64,000 bases of DNA from Prorocentrum cordatum (GCA_963575745.1 CAUYUJ010011447.1:897501-961500); one strand, 5' to 3'; numbered from the stretch's first letter, positions 17,758-27,809 are shown. Program-made: numbers and translations. The notes: generated by a model not told the origin, from the letters alone.

Positions 17758-20700
17758 CTGGCGAGGCGGTGGCAGTTCCTTAGCTGGCTCCTGCACTCCG
17801 TGGATTGCCTCGTTGGCAGCAGGAGCGCGCGCACCTGTAAAGGTAAGTGCAAGAGCAGAATAAGGAAACTCTTGCGGTCCATCGGAATGGGAGGCGCGGC
17901 CTCCCCACTCCTCTGGTGCCTGGGCTGCGACCCCCTCATCAGCGCCCTTGCCGACATCACCGGGGCAGACGATCCGACGTACGTGGGTGATCTGGCTGCC
18001 CTATTGGGCGCCACCGCCCAAGCACTACGCGCCGGCATCGCCCTACCCTGGCTCGCAAGAGCGGCAGGTCTCCTCGTCGAAGCCCACAAGTGCAGGGGCA
18101 TTGAAGCCCCATCCGCAATCAACGTCAGGCAGCACCTAGACACTGCCCCTGTCGACTGCATTGACAAAGGCACCACTGCAACAGTTACTGGCCTACCAGC
18201 GGGGCTCATCCTGGAAATGATCAGGCGAACCGGCGGCCCCGGAATCGCGGCGCAGTGCACCCCCTGGAGCCGCCCATGCAGTTGCAACTTTAAAACGGCA
18301 CTGGTTCCTGCCAGCAACCACGAGTGGTGGAGACGTACCATGGACTACACCCCTTTTGGCTCGTCCGCCGTTCGTTCTCAGTGGCCCTACCTCGGCGCCT
18401 GCGTCGTATCTCGGGCCGCCGAAAGAGAAAGCTTGCCGCCCAGGAGTGCCATGACAAGAGGACAACTCGACGCCCTCGTTGCCGGCACCTGGGGAAAACC
18501 TCTCCCCAAGCTACGGGACCGAGCCATGGCCCTGCACCTTGCCAGCATGTCTTCCACCAATACCGCCATCGCCTGGAACACCTACCTCATCGCGCTCATC
18601 CCCTACCCATCCCACTACTCCCTTCCAGACACCGTGCAAGAGAGGGTGCTCCGGGCCCACCTGCGGGTCGCCCTCGGTCTCGCCGCCGCCTCCTGGATCC
18701 CCGACAACATCCTCACTGGCCTGGGCATTCACTTCCAAGTCCCTGGCTGCCCCAAGTGCCCGGTTGCCACCTCGCGTGCGATTGCGGCCAGGGCGCGTGC
18801 CCTGGGTGACCTGCGGGGGCCCCCGCAGGCGCGGCACAAGGCAGGGGGAAGGTGGAACAAACTTGTAAAGTGGGCTTGGGAATTTACCCCACGGGATGAA
18901 CCACGCAGGATGGGCTCCAAAAATCTGACTGACGCCAGGGCTGCAAACCTCTTCACTCGTGCGATGAGAGAGCCCCCCCGACGCCGGGCTCGCTACTTCG
19001 GGCGCGTAGTATACGTCGCGGCTTGGACTCAGCTCCACGGGCACGTTGTGAGCAGCTGGTTCTTCACAACCAGCGTCGAGCGAAGGTGGGCCCAAACAGA
19101 CGGCGCGGAATGGTCTCTCCTGTGGCATTGCGCCTCCTTCACCGAGGCGCATCACGTCCTACGAATCCTGGCTAACGGACTGCCTGGGTCCGCGCGTCGA
19201 CGGAGTGTTGCTGACAGGATCCCCCGCCTGTGCGGCTGCGGCAGGGCGGCCAAAAGAGTCTGGCTCACTGCCGGACAGCGGGATCGCGGCCAGGCCTGGT
19301 GTGACTCGCCCCTCGGGCCCTGGACTGGAGAGGCTTCCCTCTGGCCCCTCCTTGGCGAGGACGCGTTGCCCGAGGACCTGCGTCCACTTGCTGCAGAGCG
19401 AAGAAGGCAACTCGGCAGCATCAGCATTCCTATCCGGCAAGGACTCTATGGAGCCTGCCCTCTCTGCGGCCTGGGCGAAGCCACCGCCGAACACGCGTGG
19501 TGCTGGTGCCCCGCCGCTGCCCTTGCCTGGGAAAGAGCCAGAGACCCAGACCACCCCAGAGACCTTCCCACCGCGATGTGCACCAGGGGTCAGCAGAGGC
19601 TTGTCTGCCGCCTTCTACACCAGACCTCCTTCAGATACTGCGTGAACCTGGACTGCGCCCCCATCGGTGCCGACGAAGCTGCCAGACTCATCGTCCAGGG
19701 AAACACTGTGCCCGACACCGACCTCCAGGAAGACAACGATGAGGGCGACGACATGCAAGAAGGGCAGACCCCGGCTGCACCTGCGGATGAAACCGCCGCC
19801 TGGGCCCCCATGCTCGACCCCTGTCAGCACTGTAACCCCCAAGGGCCACACCTGCTGCGCATTCGTGGGGCTGCCGGGCCGCGCCGCGGCAGACAAGCTC
19901 CGCGCGCCGGGGGGGGAATCCGGCGCCTCCCTGTCACGATCAGGGCCGCACGGAGTGGGGATCGCCTCGCCGTTCTCCAAACTTGCGACCCCAGGGCGAG
20001 CTGCATGCCACCAGGGGTGGGCTGGTTCCCCTGTCCCAGGACGGACAGGTCCCCCAGTGCCCTCTGGACCAAGACTTATTGCAGACTCTGCGACCTGCAT
20101 ACTCCGGTGCTCAGAGCTGGCAGGGATATGGACGCGGGCGAAGAAATCACCGTCGGAGACTCCCCGCTCCCCGCCGCCGACACTGCCCAATCGCCCTATG
20201 ACCTCACGTTCGATGTTGGGGCTCGCCGGATCGGGGAAGGTGACAAGGTCTCCGGCGCGGCCGCGGTCCTCTGGAGACACGACCCGCACCGCGGCTACCC
20301 GCGCGTTGTCGCTGTCGCCGTCGTGGCTCTCCCAGACTGCGACAACGCACAGACGGCGGAGGCCTCCGGGTGCAGAGCGGGCCTCGCCCTGCTCCCCCAC
20401 GTAGACAGTGCACTTCGAGGGGTCAGAGTGGTTGGCGACAACCTGGCGGCTATCCGGTACGGAGCCGGCACAAGCCGCTATCGCCGGCTCCACCTGGCAC
20501 AACAGCTGGATTTCGCCCCCAGACAAGCCAGTGAGGCTGGCTGGACCCTCACATGGCAGGCTGTGCGTCGTCGCCTCAATAGAGCAGCCGACCGTCTCGC
20601 GACACTTAGGGGTTTTCTGGGCCGACGCCCTTCGGCGCGCTGGCGACCTGGCGGTCACCTCCTGGATCGTCTGGGACGGCTCCCAGTCCCCTCCCCCCCC

Positions 20701-20805
20701 CCTTTTCCCATGCTGCGGGGGTCGACCTCTGCGACTTGGACCAGGTTGCCCTGTGCGTTGACGCTCTCGAAAATCCCCCTCTCGCCCCCCGCCGCGGCAC
20801 ACTAA
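17758..20805 (+). CDS. ORF3: RT C-terminus, zinc knuckle and RNase H, copy A
   Basis: The segment is open for about 1000 codons. It continues the RT with the block IGMGGAASPLLW and the active-site strand PTYVGDLAALL at 17980-17991; YVGD stands where YxDD is expected, so the first catalytic Asp is Gly, as in copy B. A thumb-like region follows. A zinc-binding motif CPLCGLGEATAEHAWCWCPA resembles the RT-associated zinc finger of LINEs. RNase H is complete in key residues: Asp 20212, Glu 20359, Asp 20437 and Asp 20590. After the RNase H the frame may slip, because a conserved end (GVDLCDLDQVAL, ALENPP) is read one base later. Confidence 0.75.
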   Translation: MARRWQFLSWLLHSVDCLVGSRSARTCKGKCKSRIRKLLRSIGMGGAASPLLWCLGCDPLISALADITGADDPTYVGDLAALLGATAQALRAGIALPWLARAAGLLVEAHKCRGIEAPSAINVRQHLDTAPVDCIDKGTTATVTGLPAGLILEMIRRTGGPGIAAQCTPWSRPCSCNFKTALVPASNHEWWRRTMDYTPFGSSAVRSQWPYLGACVVSRAAERESLPPRSAMTRGQLDALVAGTWGKPLPKLRDRAMALHLASMSSTNTAIAWNTYLIALIPYPSHYSLPDTVQERVLRAHLRVALGLAAASWIPDNILTGLGIHFQVPGCPKCPVATSRAIAARARALGDLRGPPQARHKAGGRWNKLVKWAWEFTPRDEPRRMGSKNLTDARAANLFTRAMREPPRRRARYFGRVVYVAAWTQLHGHVVSSWFFTTSVERRWAQTDGAEWSLLWHCASFTEAHHVLRILANGLPGSARRRSVADRIPRLCGCGRAAKRVWLTAGQRDRGQAWCDSPLGPWTGEASLWPLLGEDALPEDLRPLAAERRRQLGSISIPIRQGLYGACPLCGLGEATAEHAWCWCPAAALAWERARDPDHPRDLPTAMCTRGQQRLVCRLLHQTSFRYCVNLDCAPIGADEAARLIVQGNTVPDTDLQEDNDEGDDMQEGQTPAAPADETAAWAPMLDPCQHCNPQGPHLLRIRGAAGPRRGRQAPRAGGGIRRLPVTIRAARSGDRLAVLQTCDPRASCMPPGVGWFPCPRTDRSPSALWTKTYCRLCDLHTPVLRAGRDMDAGEEITVGDSPLPAADTAQSPYDLTFDVGARRIGEGDKVSGAAAVLWRHDPHRGYPRVVAVAVVALPDCDNAQTAEASGCRAGLALLPHVDSALRGVRVVGDNLAAIRYGAGTSRYRRLHLAQQLDFAPRQASEAGWTLTWQAVRRRLNRAADRLATLRGFLGRRPSARWRPGGHLLDRLGRLPVPSPPPFPMLRGSTSATWTRLPCALTLSKIPLSPPAAAH

Positions 20806-20891
20806 GGCCCTGACGGGTCGCAGCCTTCAGCTGCCGCAACGAGATATAGCAGCCTTCAGCTGCCACCCTGGATTGTTTGACGCCCTGGATC
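20806..20891 (+). other. ORF3/ORF4 spacer with two CTTCA hairpins, copy A
   Basis: Two hairpins with stem GCAGC/GCTGC and loop CTTCA lie at 20820-20834 and 20849-20863. The second is followed, two bases on, by CCCTGGA, and another CCCTGGA lies just before the ORF4 ATG. Copy B has one such hairpin in the matching spacer. The position between two ORFs suggests a role in RNA structure, translation or processing; this is inference. Confidence 0.6.
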
Positions 20892-22574
20892 ATGCCCAAA
20901 AACAACCAAGGCCCCATCCGTCGATGGCCCTCCTGCCTGCCGTACAGTGACGACGGGCCGCCAATGCGCATGGGCACGCGTGTCTTCCTGGCCCGCTTCT
21001 GTCCCTGGATGCGTTGGGTCTACTTCCACGGCGGGCGGCGGCACTGGCGCGAGATCTGCCAGGAGCCCGTAGACGACACAGAGCACATTCTAAGCGAAAG
21101 GCGCTACGAGATGTCGGAAGCACGGTGCCAGGACGGATGGCCAGACCCGAACACCTTCGTCACTCCTGGAAATCTCTGGAGCAACTGTGGAGGGGAATCC
21201 TACGATGCGTTCCACCAGGTGTCCATCGTGCGGAAGCCTTGGCCCGGCTGGAAACCAATCAAACCCTCGGTTACCCGTGACGGGGCACGCTCGCCCCCTG
21301 GCATTTCGATCCCAGATGACGCGCTGCACGTGCCCACCACCTACCCCCTCTGGGACGATCCGTCAACGCACAACTGCCCCGGGGGCACCAGGGTGGACCC
21401 GGAGAGGGTGCGGACTCACATAACGGACAGGCGGGGCGCCACAAGAGAAGGCCTCAGGCTGTCCGAGGGCGGCGACGGGAACCGGATGCGAGCAAAATCG
21501 ACCATCGGGCCACTCCCTAATGTCCCTGGACAGACCACCTGCGCCTCAGTCTTGCCTCCTCCCCCGCCCCCGCCGCCTCGCCCTCCTCCCGCCTGGGGCC
21601 CGCCCAGTCAGCAGCGAAAAGTTTTGTTGGTCGAAGACAGTGCGATGCCCTCAGAGGGTGACGCTCTCTCCCCGACAAGCCCAGCTGCCCTGGATGAGTC
21701 GCTGGCCATGCAGGCGGCCACAGAGGCCGCCAGTCTCTATTCGGCTCCCCTGGACTCCCCGCATTCAAGGGTCCATCCCAAGGCGGCGCTCGGGGAGCTG
21801 ATCGGTGCCGTTCGTCTCCCCTCACAATGGCCTTTCTCTCTGCAGGACCGAGGACAAACGCTACGGAGAATTGCCTGGGTGGAAAGCCAGGCCTCGGTCG
21901 AGACGGTAGACGACGGTAGAGGCTCCACGCGAGAGGATCTCGCCAGGAGAGGTAACTGTGCTCTCGGAGTTCGAGTCTCCAGGATCGATGCCAACACTGA
22001 GCTGGAGGACCTGGATACCTTTCGGCTGCGGAACGCTATGAACCTACCTGACGGTAAAGAACTTTTCTTGCTGGAGTGGCCCTCAATGCACAAGGTTGCA
22101 TCCCGACCCCTGGAACGCGACAAAGAGAGCAGGGGGCTGTATATTTCCGTCACGGGCCCTACAGTCGACAAGATCGCAGACGTCACTGTCTGGTGGCCTC
22201 CTGCTCTGGGAGGCCCCATCCACCCCAGGGGCGCACTAGCGCTAGGTCTCGGCCCTTCCGCCAGGTATCCCTCCAACAGGTGCATTGTGGTCTACAATAG
22301 CGGGAAGGGAGGTCAGTTCCACGAAGACGAAACCAAGGCGAAACGCCCCCCGAGCGATGATGTTCCCTGGCATCGCGTGGACGAAGCCCCTTCTGACATC
22401 CAGTTCTGGCGGCAGTGTTGGGCGCTCGACCAGATCTACTACCCTCGCCAGAACCCAGCGGATTTGTTTGCCCACCAGCTGTCCCCGGTGACATTTCTCT
22501 TGGCCTTTGTGCACGCCCCACGGTCCGAGCGACTTTTGGCCACACCCTGGGGCGCACTCGTTCACTGGGGCTGA
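20892..22574 (+). CDS. ORF4 N-terminal region, copy A
   Basis: The ATG is fixed by the shared start MPKNNQGPIRRWPSCLP (MPKNKQGPTRRWPSCLP in copy B). Residues 40-75 form a zinc-finger-like block; copy B keeps C-x2-C and two His, while copy A has Arg for one Cys and one His. A proline run and a conserved domain follow (GQTLRRIAWVESQASVETVD, DKIADVTVWWPPALGG, WRQCWALDQIYY) that lies before the helicase core as in UPF1-family proteins. The frame ends at TGA 22572 after an indel near 22550 relative to copy B. Confidence 0.65.
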   Translation: MPKNNQGPIRRWPSCLPYSDDGPPMRMGTRVFLARFCPWMRWVYFHGGRRHWREICQEPVDDTEHILSERRYEMSEARCQDGWPDPNTFVTPGNLWSNCGGESYDAFHQVSIVRKPWPGWKPIKPSVTRDGARSPPGISIPDDALHVPTTYPLWDDPSTHNCPGGTRVDPERVRTHITDRRGATREGLRLSEGGDGNRMRAKSTIGPLPNVPGQTTCASVLPPPPPPPPRPPPAWGPPSQQRKVLLVEDSAMPSEGDALSPTSPAALDESLAMQAATEAASLYSAPLDSPHSRVHPKAALGELIGAVRLPSQWPFSLQDRGQTLRRIAWVESQASVETVDDGRGSTREDLARRGNCALGVRVSRIDANTELEDLDTFRLRNAMNLPDGKELFLLEWPSMHKVASRPLERDKESRGLYISVTGPTVDKIADVTVWWPPALGGPIHPRGALALGLGPSARYPSNRCIVVYNSGKGGQFHEDETKAKRPPSDDVPWHRVDEAPSDIQFWRQCWALDQIYYPRQNPADLFAHQLSPVTFLLAFVHAPRSERLLATPWGALVHWG

Positions 22575-23335
22575 GCCTCCGGGCCAGGGCGGCTGCCACC
22601 CTGGGCCAGGGCGTTCCCGACGCCGACCACACGCAGGATGTCGGAGACGGCCTTCTACAGCAAGCGCCGCCTCTCCCCCAGGGACTGAGGGCTTTCTCTG
22701 ACGAAGAGATCTCGGAGGCGACAGGCTCTGTCTTCCAGAGAGTACGTCCTACTCCCAGCCTGGACACCCTCAACAGCATATTGGACAAGCACAAGCCGAA
22801 CAGCGACGCGACCAGGGCCCTGCAGGCCATCTTGAGCCACCACGCCGTACTAGTGCATGGACCCCCTGGAACGGGCAAGACCACCTTCTCTGTAGCCTGC
22901 CTGGACATGTGGGGCTCCTGCCTACGCCCTGGACAGGCCGTCGCATTGGCAGCAGGCTCCAACACAGCGGTGGACCAGACAGCTTTGGCAATGATCGAAG
23001 CACATCGGCAGCATCGCCTGGGCCCAGACACGGGATTCCCTGGAAACTTCGCGCGCCTGGCAAAGAAGGACCGCGTCAACGAGGCACTCGTCGACCTGGC
23101 GGCCGAAGGCCACTACAGGAACGCCCGCGGTGATTTCCCGTTCCAGGACGGGGACAAGAGCCAGGACTTCAGACCTTGCAAGGCGAGCCTACTACGGGAG
23201 GCCAGGGTAATCATGTCTACACACGAAGCGTCCGAGGCCCTCGGTCAAAAAGACAGCCCCCACATCGTACTCCTGGTAATCGACGAGGCTGGACAGGCCA
23301 CTGAGCTCCACGCACTCATGCCCATGGCAATTTAA
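22560..23335 (+). CDS. ORF4: SF1 helicase motifs I-II, copy A
   Basis: The open frame reaches back to 22415, but the match to copy B starts near 22560. Motif I (Walker A) is GPPGTGKTTF at 22859, with motif Ia in AGSNTAVDQTAL. Motif II is VIDEAGQATE near 23279, the DEAG form of UPF1-like superfamily 1 helicases. These bind ATP and move along RNA or DNA. The frame is lost at TAA 23333 by an indel and resumes in the next entry. Confidence 0.75.
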
Positions 23336-23352
23336 TCAACAATGATGGAACC

Positions 23353-24237
23353 TTGGTCCTCGTGGGTGACCCGAACCAGCTGCCCCCCACGGTGCTCTCC
23401 AAGCTGGCGAACGACCTCGGGCTTTGCGTCGGCATTTTCGACAGGATGTGTCACGCGCTCCGCGGCCAGGAATCGTCCGTGGTTCACCTGTCGATCTGCT
23501 ACCCGATGCATCCGCAGCTGCTCGCCGTTCCGAACGCAGCCAACTACGGGAAAGGCATGGAGTCTGGCATCCTGGATCCGCTCAGCGAACGGCCAATCGT
23601 TGGAGGCATCCCCTGGAGGGACATTAGTGCTTGGGAACCCGGGCGTCTGACAGCGCTGGCGAAACTCACCGAGTCTGACGAGGATGACCTCCGCACCACC
23701 CTCGAACAGCTAGATCCCCCGCCTAGCGCAGACAAGCACTGCTTCCTCCTCGTTCACACACCCTCCTGGGAGGTCACGTCAGACCTGCAACCAGGCTTTG
23801 CCAACCTTCCGGAGGCAGCTCAGGCCGTGGACATCGTGCGTGCACTTCTGCCCGAGCTCGACAAGGGCACCTCTGTCAGACATGTGGTCGGATGCCGGCT
23901 CCAGACGGCTATCCTCATGGACGGACGGCCGCAGGGTCCCCGCCACCTCTCCGGCGCCCTGCGCAACACTAAAGGACGTGGGAAGGGGCAGACCGGCAAG
24001 GGGGGAGACGGCTCTGGGCGCGAAGGTCAAGACACCCCTGGCCCTGGACAACCCCCTCAGGGACACAGGGTGGACACTCACCGTTGGCAACACGTGTTCC
24101 GAGAGGACCACACTGTTCATACGGCTATCAGCACTTCCTTCCCTGGACTACGACAGGTCGCGGGTGAACACATGAAGAGCGGGGCGCTCAAGCTCGCCAC
24201 AATCGACTCCAGCCAGGGGGGGAGGCGGACATTGTAA
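23353..24237 (+). CDS. ORF4: SF1 helicase motifs III-V, copy A
   Basis: Motif III is LVGDPNQLPPTV (from 23359), absent from copy B. It is followed by HLSICYPMHPQLLA, the motif IV region of UPF1-like enzymes, where Pro replaces the usual Arg of YRMHP found in copy B. Motif V begins as TIDSSQGG and is cut by an indel near 24225. The motif order and spacing match UPF1/SMG-2 type helicases rather than Pif1 or RecQ. Confidence 0.75.
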   Translation: MVLVGDPNQLPPTVLSKLANDLGLCVGIFDRMCHALRGQESSVVHLSICYPMHPQLLAVPNAANYGKGMESGILDPLSERPIVGGIPWRDISAWEPGRLTALAKLTESDEDDLRTTLEQLDPPPSADKHCFLLVHTPSWEVTSDLQPGFANLPEAAQAVDIVRALLPELDKGTSVRHVVGCRLQTAILMDGRPQGPRHLSGALRNTKGRGKGQTGKGGDGSGREGQDTPGPGQPPQGHRVDTHRWQHVFREDHTVHTAISTSFPGLRQVAGEHMKSGALKLATIDSSQGGRRTL

Positions 24238-24239
24238 TC

Positions 24240-26275
24240 GTGCTAACTACACGGAGCAACGGGAACTACAACTGGGGTTGGGTCGATGACGCCAAACGCC
24301 TGAACGTGGCGATCACCAGGGCCAAGCGGAATATCCTGATCTTGGGAGACGGGCGTATGTTCGCTAACGCCACCTGGTCCCAGCTTCGCGTACTCTCGGA
24401 GTACGGGCGATTGACTCGCCTCTGGGTCCGATTCTGTGGCGACGCCTCCGTGGGCCGCAGGCTCTCCCTGGATATCGACGAGAGCTCCGACCCACTCCAG
24501 GACCTTGCCGCATGGATACCCTCGCCCGTCGCCTGGAGCTGCGACGCAAAGGGGGAGAGCGGACAGAACGAGCTGGACGCTGCCAAGAAGAAAGCGCGCG
24601 ACGCCCAGGCCACCGGTTTCGCTGAGCGCTACAACACACCCCTGGACGAGCACTTCGACTGGGAAGCCTTGGGTAAACTAATTTCGGGAGGGCTCCACGA
24701 TATCCTCTCGACGCCTGCCTTTCACGTGCTCACATACCTGATGTCCGGGCTGCGCCCCCACGAGTTTTCACTGGCCACGACGCCGCAACAGCCGGGCATG
24801 CTCGACCGCAAGGCTCGGTCGCACCTGGGCTTCCTGTTTGACATGTCTCTGGGGCTAAACGCAACCAATCTAGTCTACAACATGCTGTGGGCAGCAATGG
24901 TGTGGACGCTCGGCCTAGGCACCCCCTGGGAAAACGCGAGCTACGCAGTCCCCGACGACTCCCTTCCTCCGCTGCCCCACACCAGTGGCAGGCGCGTAAC
25001 ACTCTGGAAGCGTCGCCAGTGCACCCCCAAAGGGCTCTTGCGTCAGGTCCCCAAGGCGTGGAGCACCGCCACCAAGGACTGCTGCAAGCACAGGAAGCAC
25101 CCTGGAATGGCCGGATTGGGAGAGATCCTCCGAGGGTGTGGCTCCATGATGGACGAGTTCCGTGAGGGAATCATAGACGCCGACGGCCTCCCCATGGAAT
25201 CCTGCAAGGCCCGGTCGCTTCTGGTCGTCATGATGCCCATGCTCCGCGAGCCGCGAGTGTTTCTGTGGCCCTTCTCTCATGCAGAGCAGGCCGGGGACGT
25301 CATCGAAGCCATCCTGGGGTTCTGTGTCCCCTGGCAAGAGGTTCACCAGGATTTCCGACGCCAATTCGCCCGAACCTGGAGCCTCACGCTGGACGACCTT
25401 GCCGACCTACACGGCCGCATCGAGGCGGTCCTTCCTCACATCTCCAAGCTCGTGGCCTTGGCGCATCACCACCCGATTGCGCAGGAAGCCGGCTGCCCGC
25501 AGACCTGGAGCGAGATGGACAGGCAAGACTTTCAGTTAAAAGCACCTATGCTCGCAACTCTGCACTCCCTGGATACACGCGGCTGCTCAGTGCGTGCGCT
25601 ACACGTCGCGCTGGCGGGGGCCCACGCCTCCTTGGGTCCTGACGATCGGCTTGCGGGTCTCTCCTACATCGGCGGCGGACTTGCCTTGTCCAACACCGAC
25701 CTCAATGCCCCCCCGCCGCCGACTCCCGCCCCAGGCACCAGGCTGGACCCTCCATACATCCCCGACGAGAGACTCGCACTCGAACAGAAAAACGGCAGAT
25801 TCATGTGCGACCAGCGCGGGAAGGACCACCTGAGTTCCGCTGATGGCACCTGGATCTCCGACATCACGCGCCAGATGGTCGCTCAGAACAGGCCTCAGGC
25901 CTACATCAACGGCGCCAACATGGGGTGGCACTGCGACACCTGCTGGCTACGCCACCTGGAGGAACAGGGCCTCCCAGCGCCGGCAGGAGCGAAACTCGCC
26001 GACAGGATCAAGGAGCATGCGCAGCAGAGGACTGGCGTCAACAACGACAAGGCGAGCGCCCTCCCTTCCCTGGGACACCTTCCACTTGGCTTTGGATGCA
26101 GCCCCCTGGAGGACACGAGGACGCTAGCGGACCTCCTCATGGAGCCGACGGGCATGAAGATCCCCGAGCGAGCCAACACCACCACTCCCATCCTGCGGAT
26201 CCGGGACGAGCGCTTCTGCCTCAAAGCCGCGCAGACGCAGACCTACTCCGCGCGGTGCGACACATGCCCCCAAGG
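24240..26275 (+). CDS. ORF4: helicase motif VI and C-terminal domain, copy A
   Basis: The segment starts in the remainder of motif V (VLTTRSN) and contains motif VI (RLNVAITRAKRNILILGD). A long domain unlike known helicase tails follows: helical parts (LGFLFDMSLGLNATNLVYNM, EAGCPQTWSEMDRQDFQLK), a two-Cys site WHCDTCWLRHLEEQG, and CDTC at the end. The open frame runs to 26588, but the conserved sequence leaves it near 26275 by a +1 step. Copy B makes the same step at the same place. Confidence 0.7.
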
Positions 26276-27440
26276 GGGCCCCGCTCCTTGTCTGGGATCC
26301 TGGCTCCCCGCCCCTGGGATGTTTCATATGGAAGCCGGCGGAAGGCATAGGCGTTCCCGAGCAAGCTGGACTGCAACCCATCGACAAGCGGGCCCTGGCC
26401 TGGTGGGGGCGCCAATGGAACGCTACATGGTGCTGCCGACGCTGCCTGGCCCCGATATGGAACATAGGCCCGGCCACCCTGGATCACATCCTGGATCGAG
26501 ACTTCAGACCTCTGTATCCGGGAAACCCTCCAGCCCTGCCCTCGCTCAGCAGCCAGATTGGATTCGATGCGCCTGTGGACATTTCTGATTCTCTCCCTTG
26601 GCTAGGCGTGGACGCCAAGGTCCAGGACCGATTCACCAAGGTCGGAGCAAGCAATCCCCCTGGATCCAGCGCTGTGGGCAGCACTGGTGCAGCGTCAGAG
26701 CAGACTCCTAGGACCCTCGCCCAGCTCTTGGAGCTCTTGCCAGACCTGCCAGCACCGCAAGGCCCTCTCCTGAGCGACAGGAGCGTCGATAATCCCACCC
26801 TAAGCGCCGAGGACCCCAGCAGACCTGGTACCGGCGGATTGTCCGCACGGCGGTTGCCGGTATCCTTCCTCCGCGATTTCCATCCTGGACTGGATTACAC
26901 CTGGAGGCAGTTTTGCATCGCCAATCGCGACAGAGGTGCCCCTGAGCCCAGGTACGACGAGGCCTCCTTGCCCGACGATTTCCTCTCAGAGTTCCTCAGG
27001 GCTATATATGGTGACCACATCCCAAACAACTGCCCCCCTCCCAACCAGCGCTGGGAAGGTAAGCGTGTGGCCGCGGCGCGAGTCGTAGCACACCTGACCA
27101 ACGGCGAGAGACAGAAGGAGCCCTGGAGGATTTATGCGGAGACGCTGGCCCCGGCAAGCGGTCTCTCTCCCATCCGGCATGAGATCAGCACGCTGACGGG
27201 GTTCATACTCAGCCTCAGTGCCGATGCCCTCGCCTCTGCATCCATCACCTCCTTGGCCGAGTCTCCCCCACCAGGCGTGTTGACAATGAGCGACGATAGA
27301 CCAGACACTCCCATGGCCGCCGACACAGATAGGTCTCAGGGCACGATGGACAACGACTCGCTTATGGGCCACCAGGACCCACCCGACCGCAGCGGCAACG
27401 ACGAGAGCGCGGAAGACGGCATCCCCCCTACAAGATGGAG
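26275..27440 (+). CDS. ORF4 C-terminal region with CCRRC zinc site, copy A
   Basis: Read in the frame of the ATG at 26575 but starting upstream, the protein is PLLVWDPGSPPLGCFIWKP, then WNATWCCRRCLAP and DISDSLPWLG, matching copy B closely. CDTC before the frame step and CCRRC after it could form one four-Cys zinc site. A conserved stretch FLRDFHPGLDYTWRQ ends exactly where copy B stops matching (26916 here). Downstream, only copy A has the region. The open frame continues to 27651, but a more protein-like acidic frame takes over near 27440. Confidence 0.6.
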
Positions 27441-27764
27441 TCTCCCGACTTTGGAGAAGACGAGCCCCCTCGACCTCTTACTTGCTCGGATTCGGCCTCG
27501 GACGACGATAGAAGGCGCCCTGGCGACGAGGCGTCTCAGCATAGCCCATCGGCCGACAGCTCCGACTCCAGCCGCGAGGATGCCCCGACCTCGGCCGGGG
27601 AGGAGGCGCCCGACGCCGACCACAGTAGAGACCCAACAAGGGGACCCGTGAGGAACGAGAGTACCCGCGACCGAGGTGGCTCGCGGACCGAGCGCTCCGC
27701 CGCGCCCACCCCGCAGCTCCCTGGACAGAGGCGCTATCACCATCGCCATACCCGCACATCGTAG
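27435..27764 (+). CDS. ORF4 acidic Ser-rich tail, copy A
   Basis: About 110 residues rich in Asp, Glu, Ser and Arg (SDSASDDDRRRPGDEASQ, SADSSDSSRED), probably disordered. The frame is probably reached from the preceding region by an indel near 27440. It ends at TAG 27762; the same frame re-opens and reaches the ATG at 27810, so ORF5 might be its continuation. There is no copy B sequence for comparison. Confidence 0.4.
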   Translation: MESPDFGEDEPPRPLTCSDSASDDDRRRPGDEASQHSPSADSSDSSREDAPTSAGEEAPDADHSRDPTRGPVRNESTRDRGGSRTERSAAPTPQLPGQRRYHHRHTRTS

Positions 27765-27809
27765 CAGGAGGCCCTCAACCGGCTGACCTGTCCGGAGGGG
27801 GGCGGCCCC

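Noticed and set aside
17980-17991. YVGD as a sequencing error in one copy
   Set aside because: Both copies have Gly with different third bases, so one error cannot explain it.
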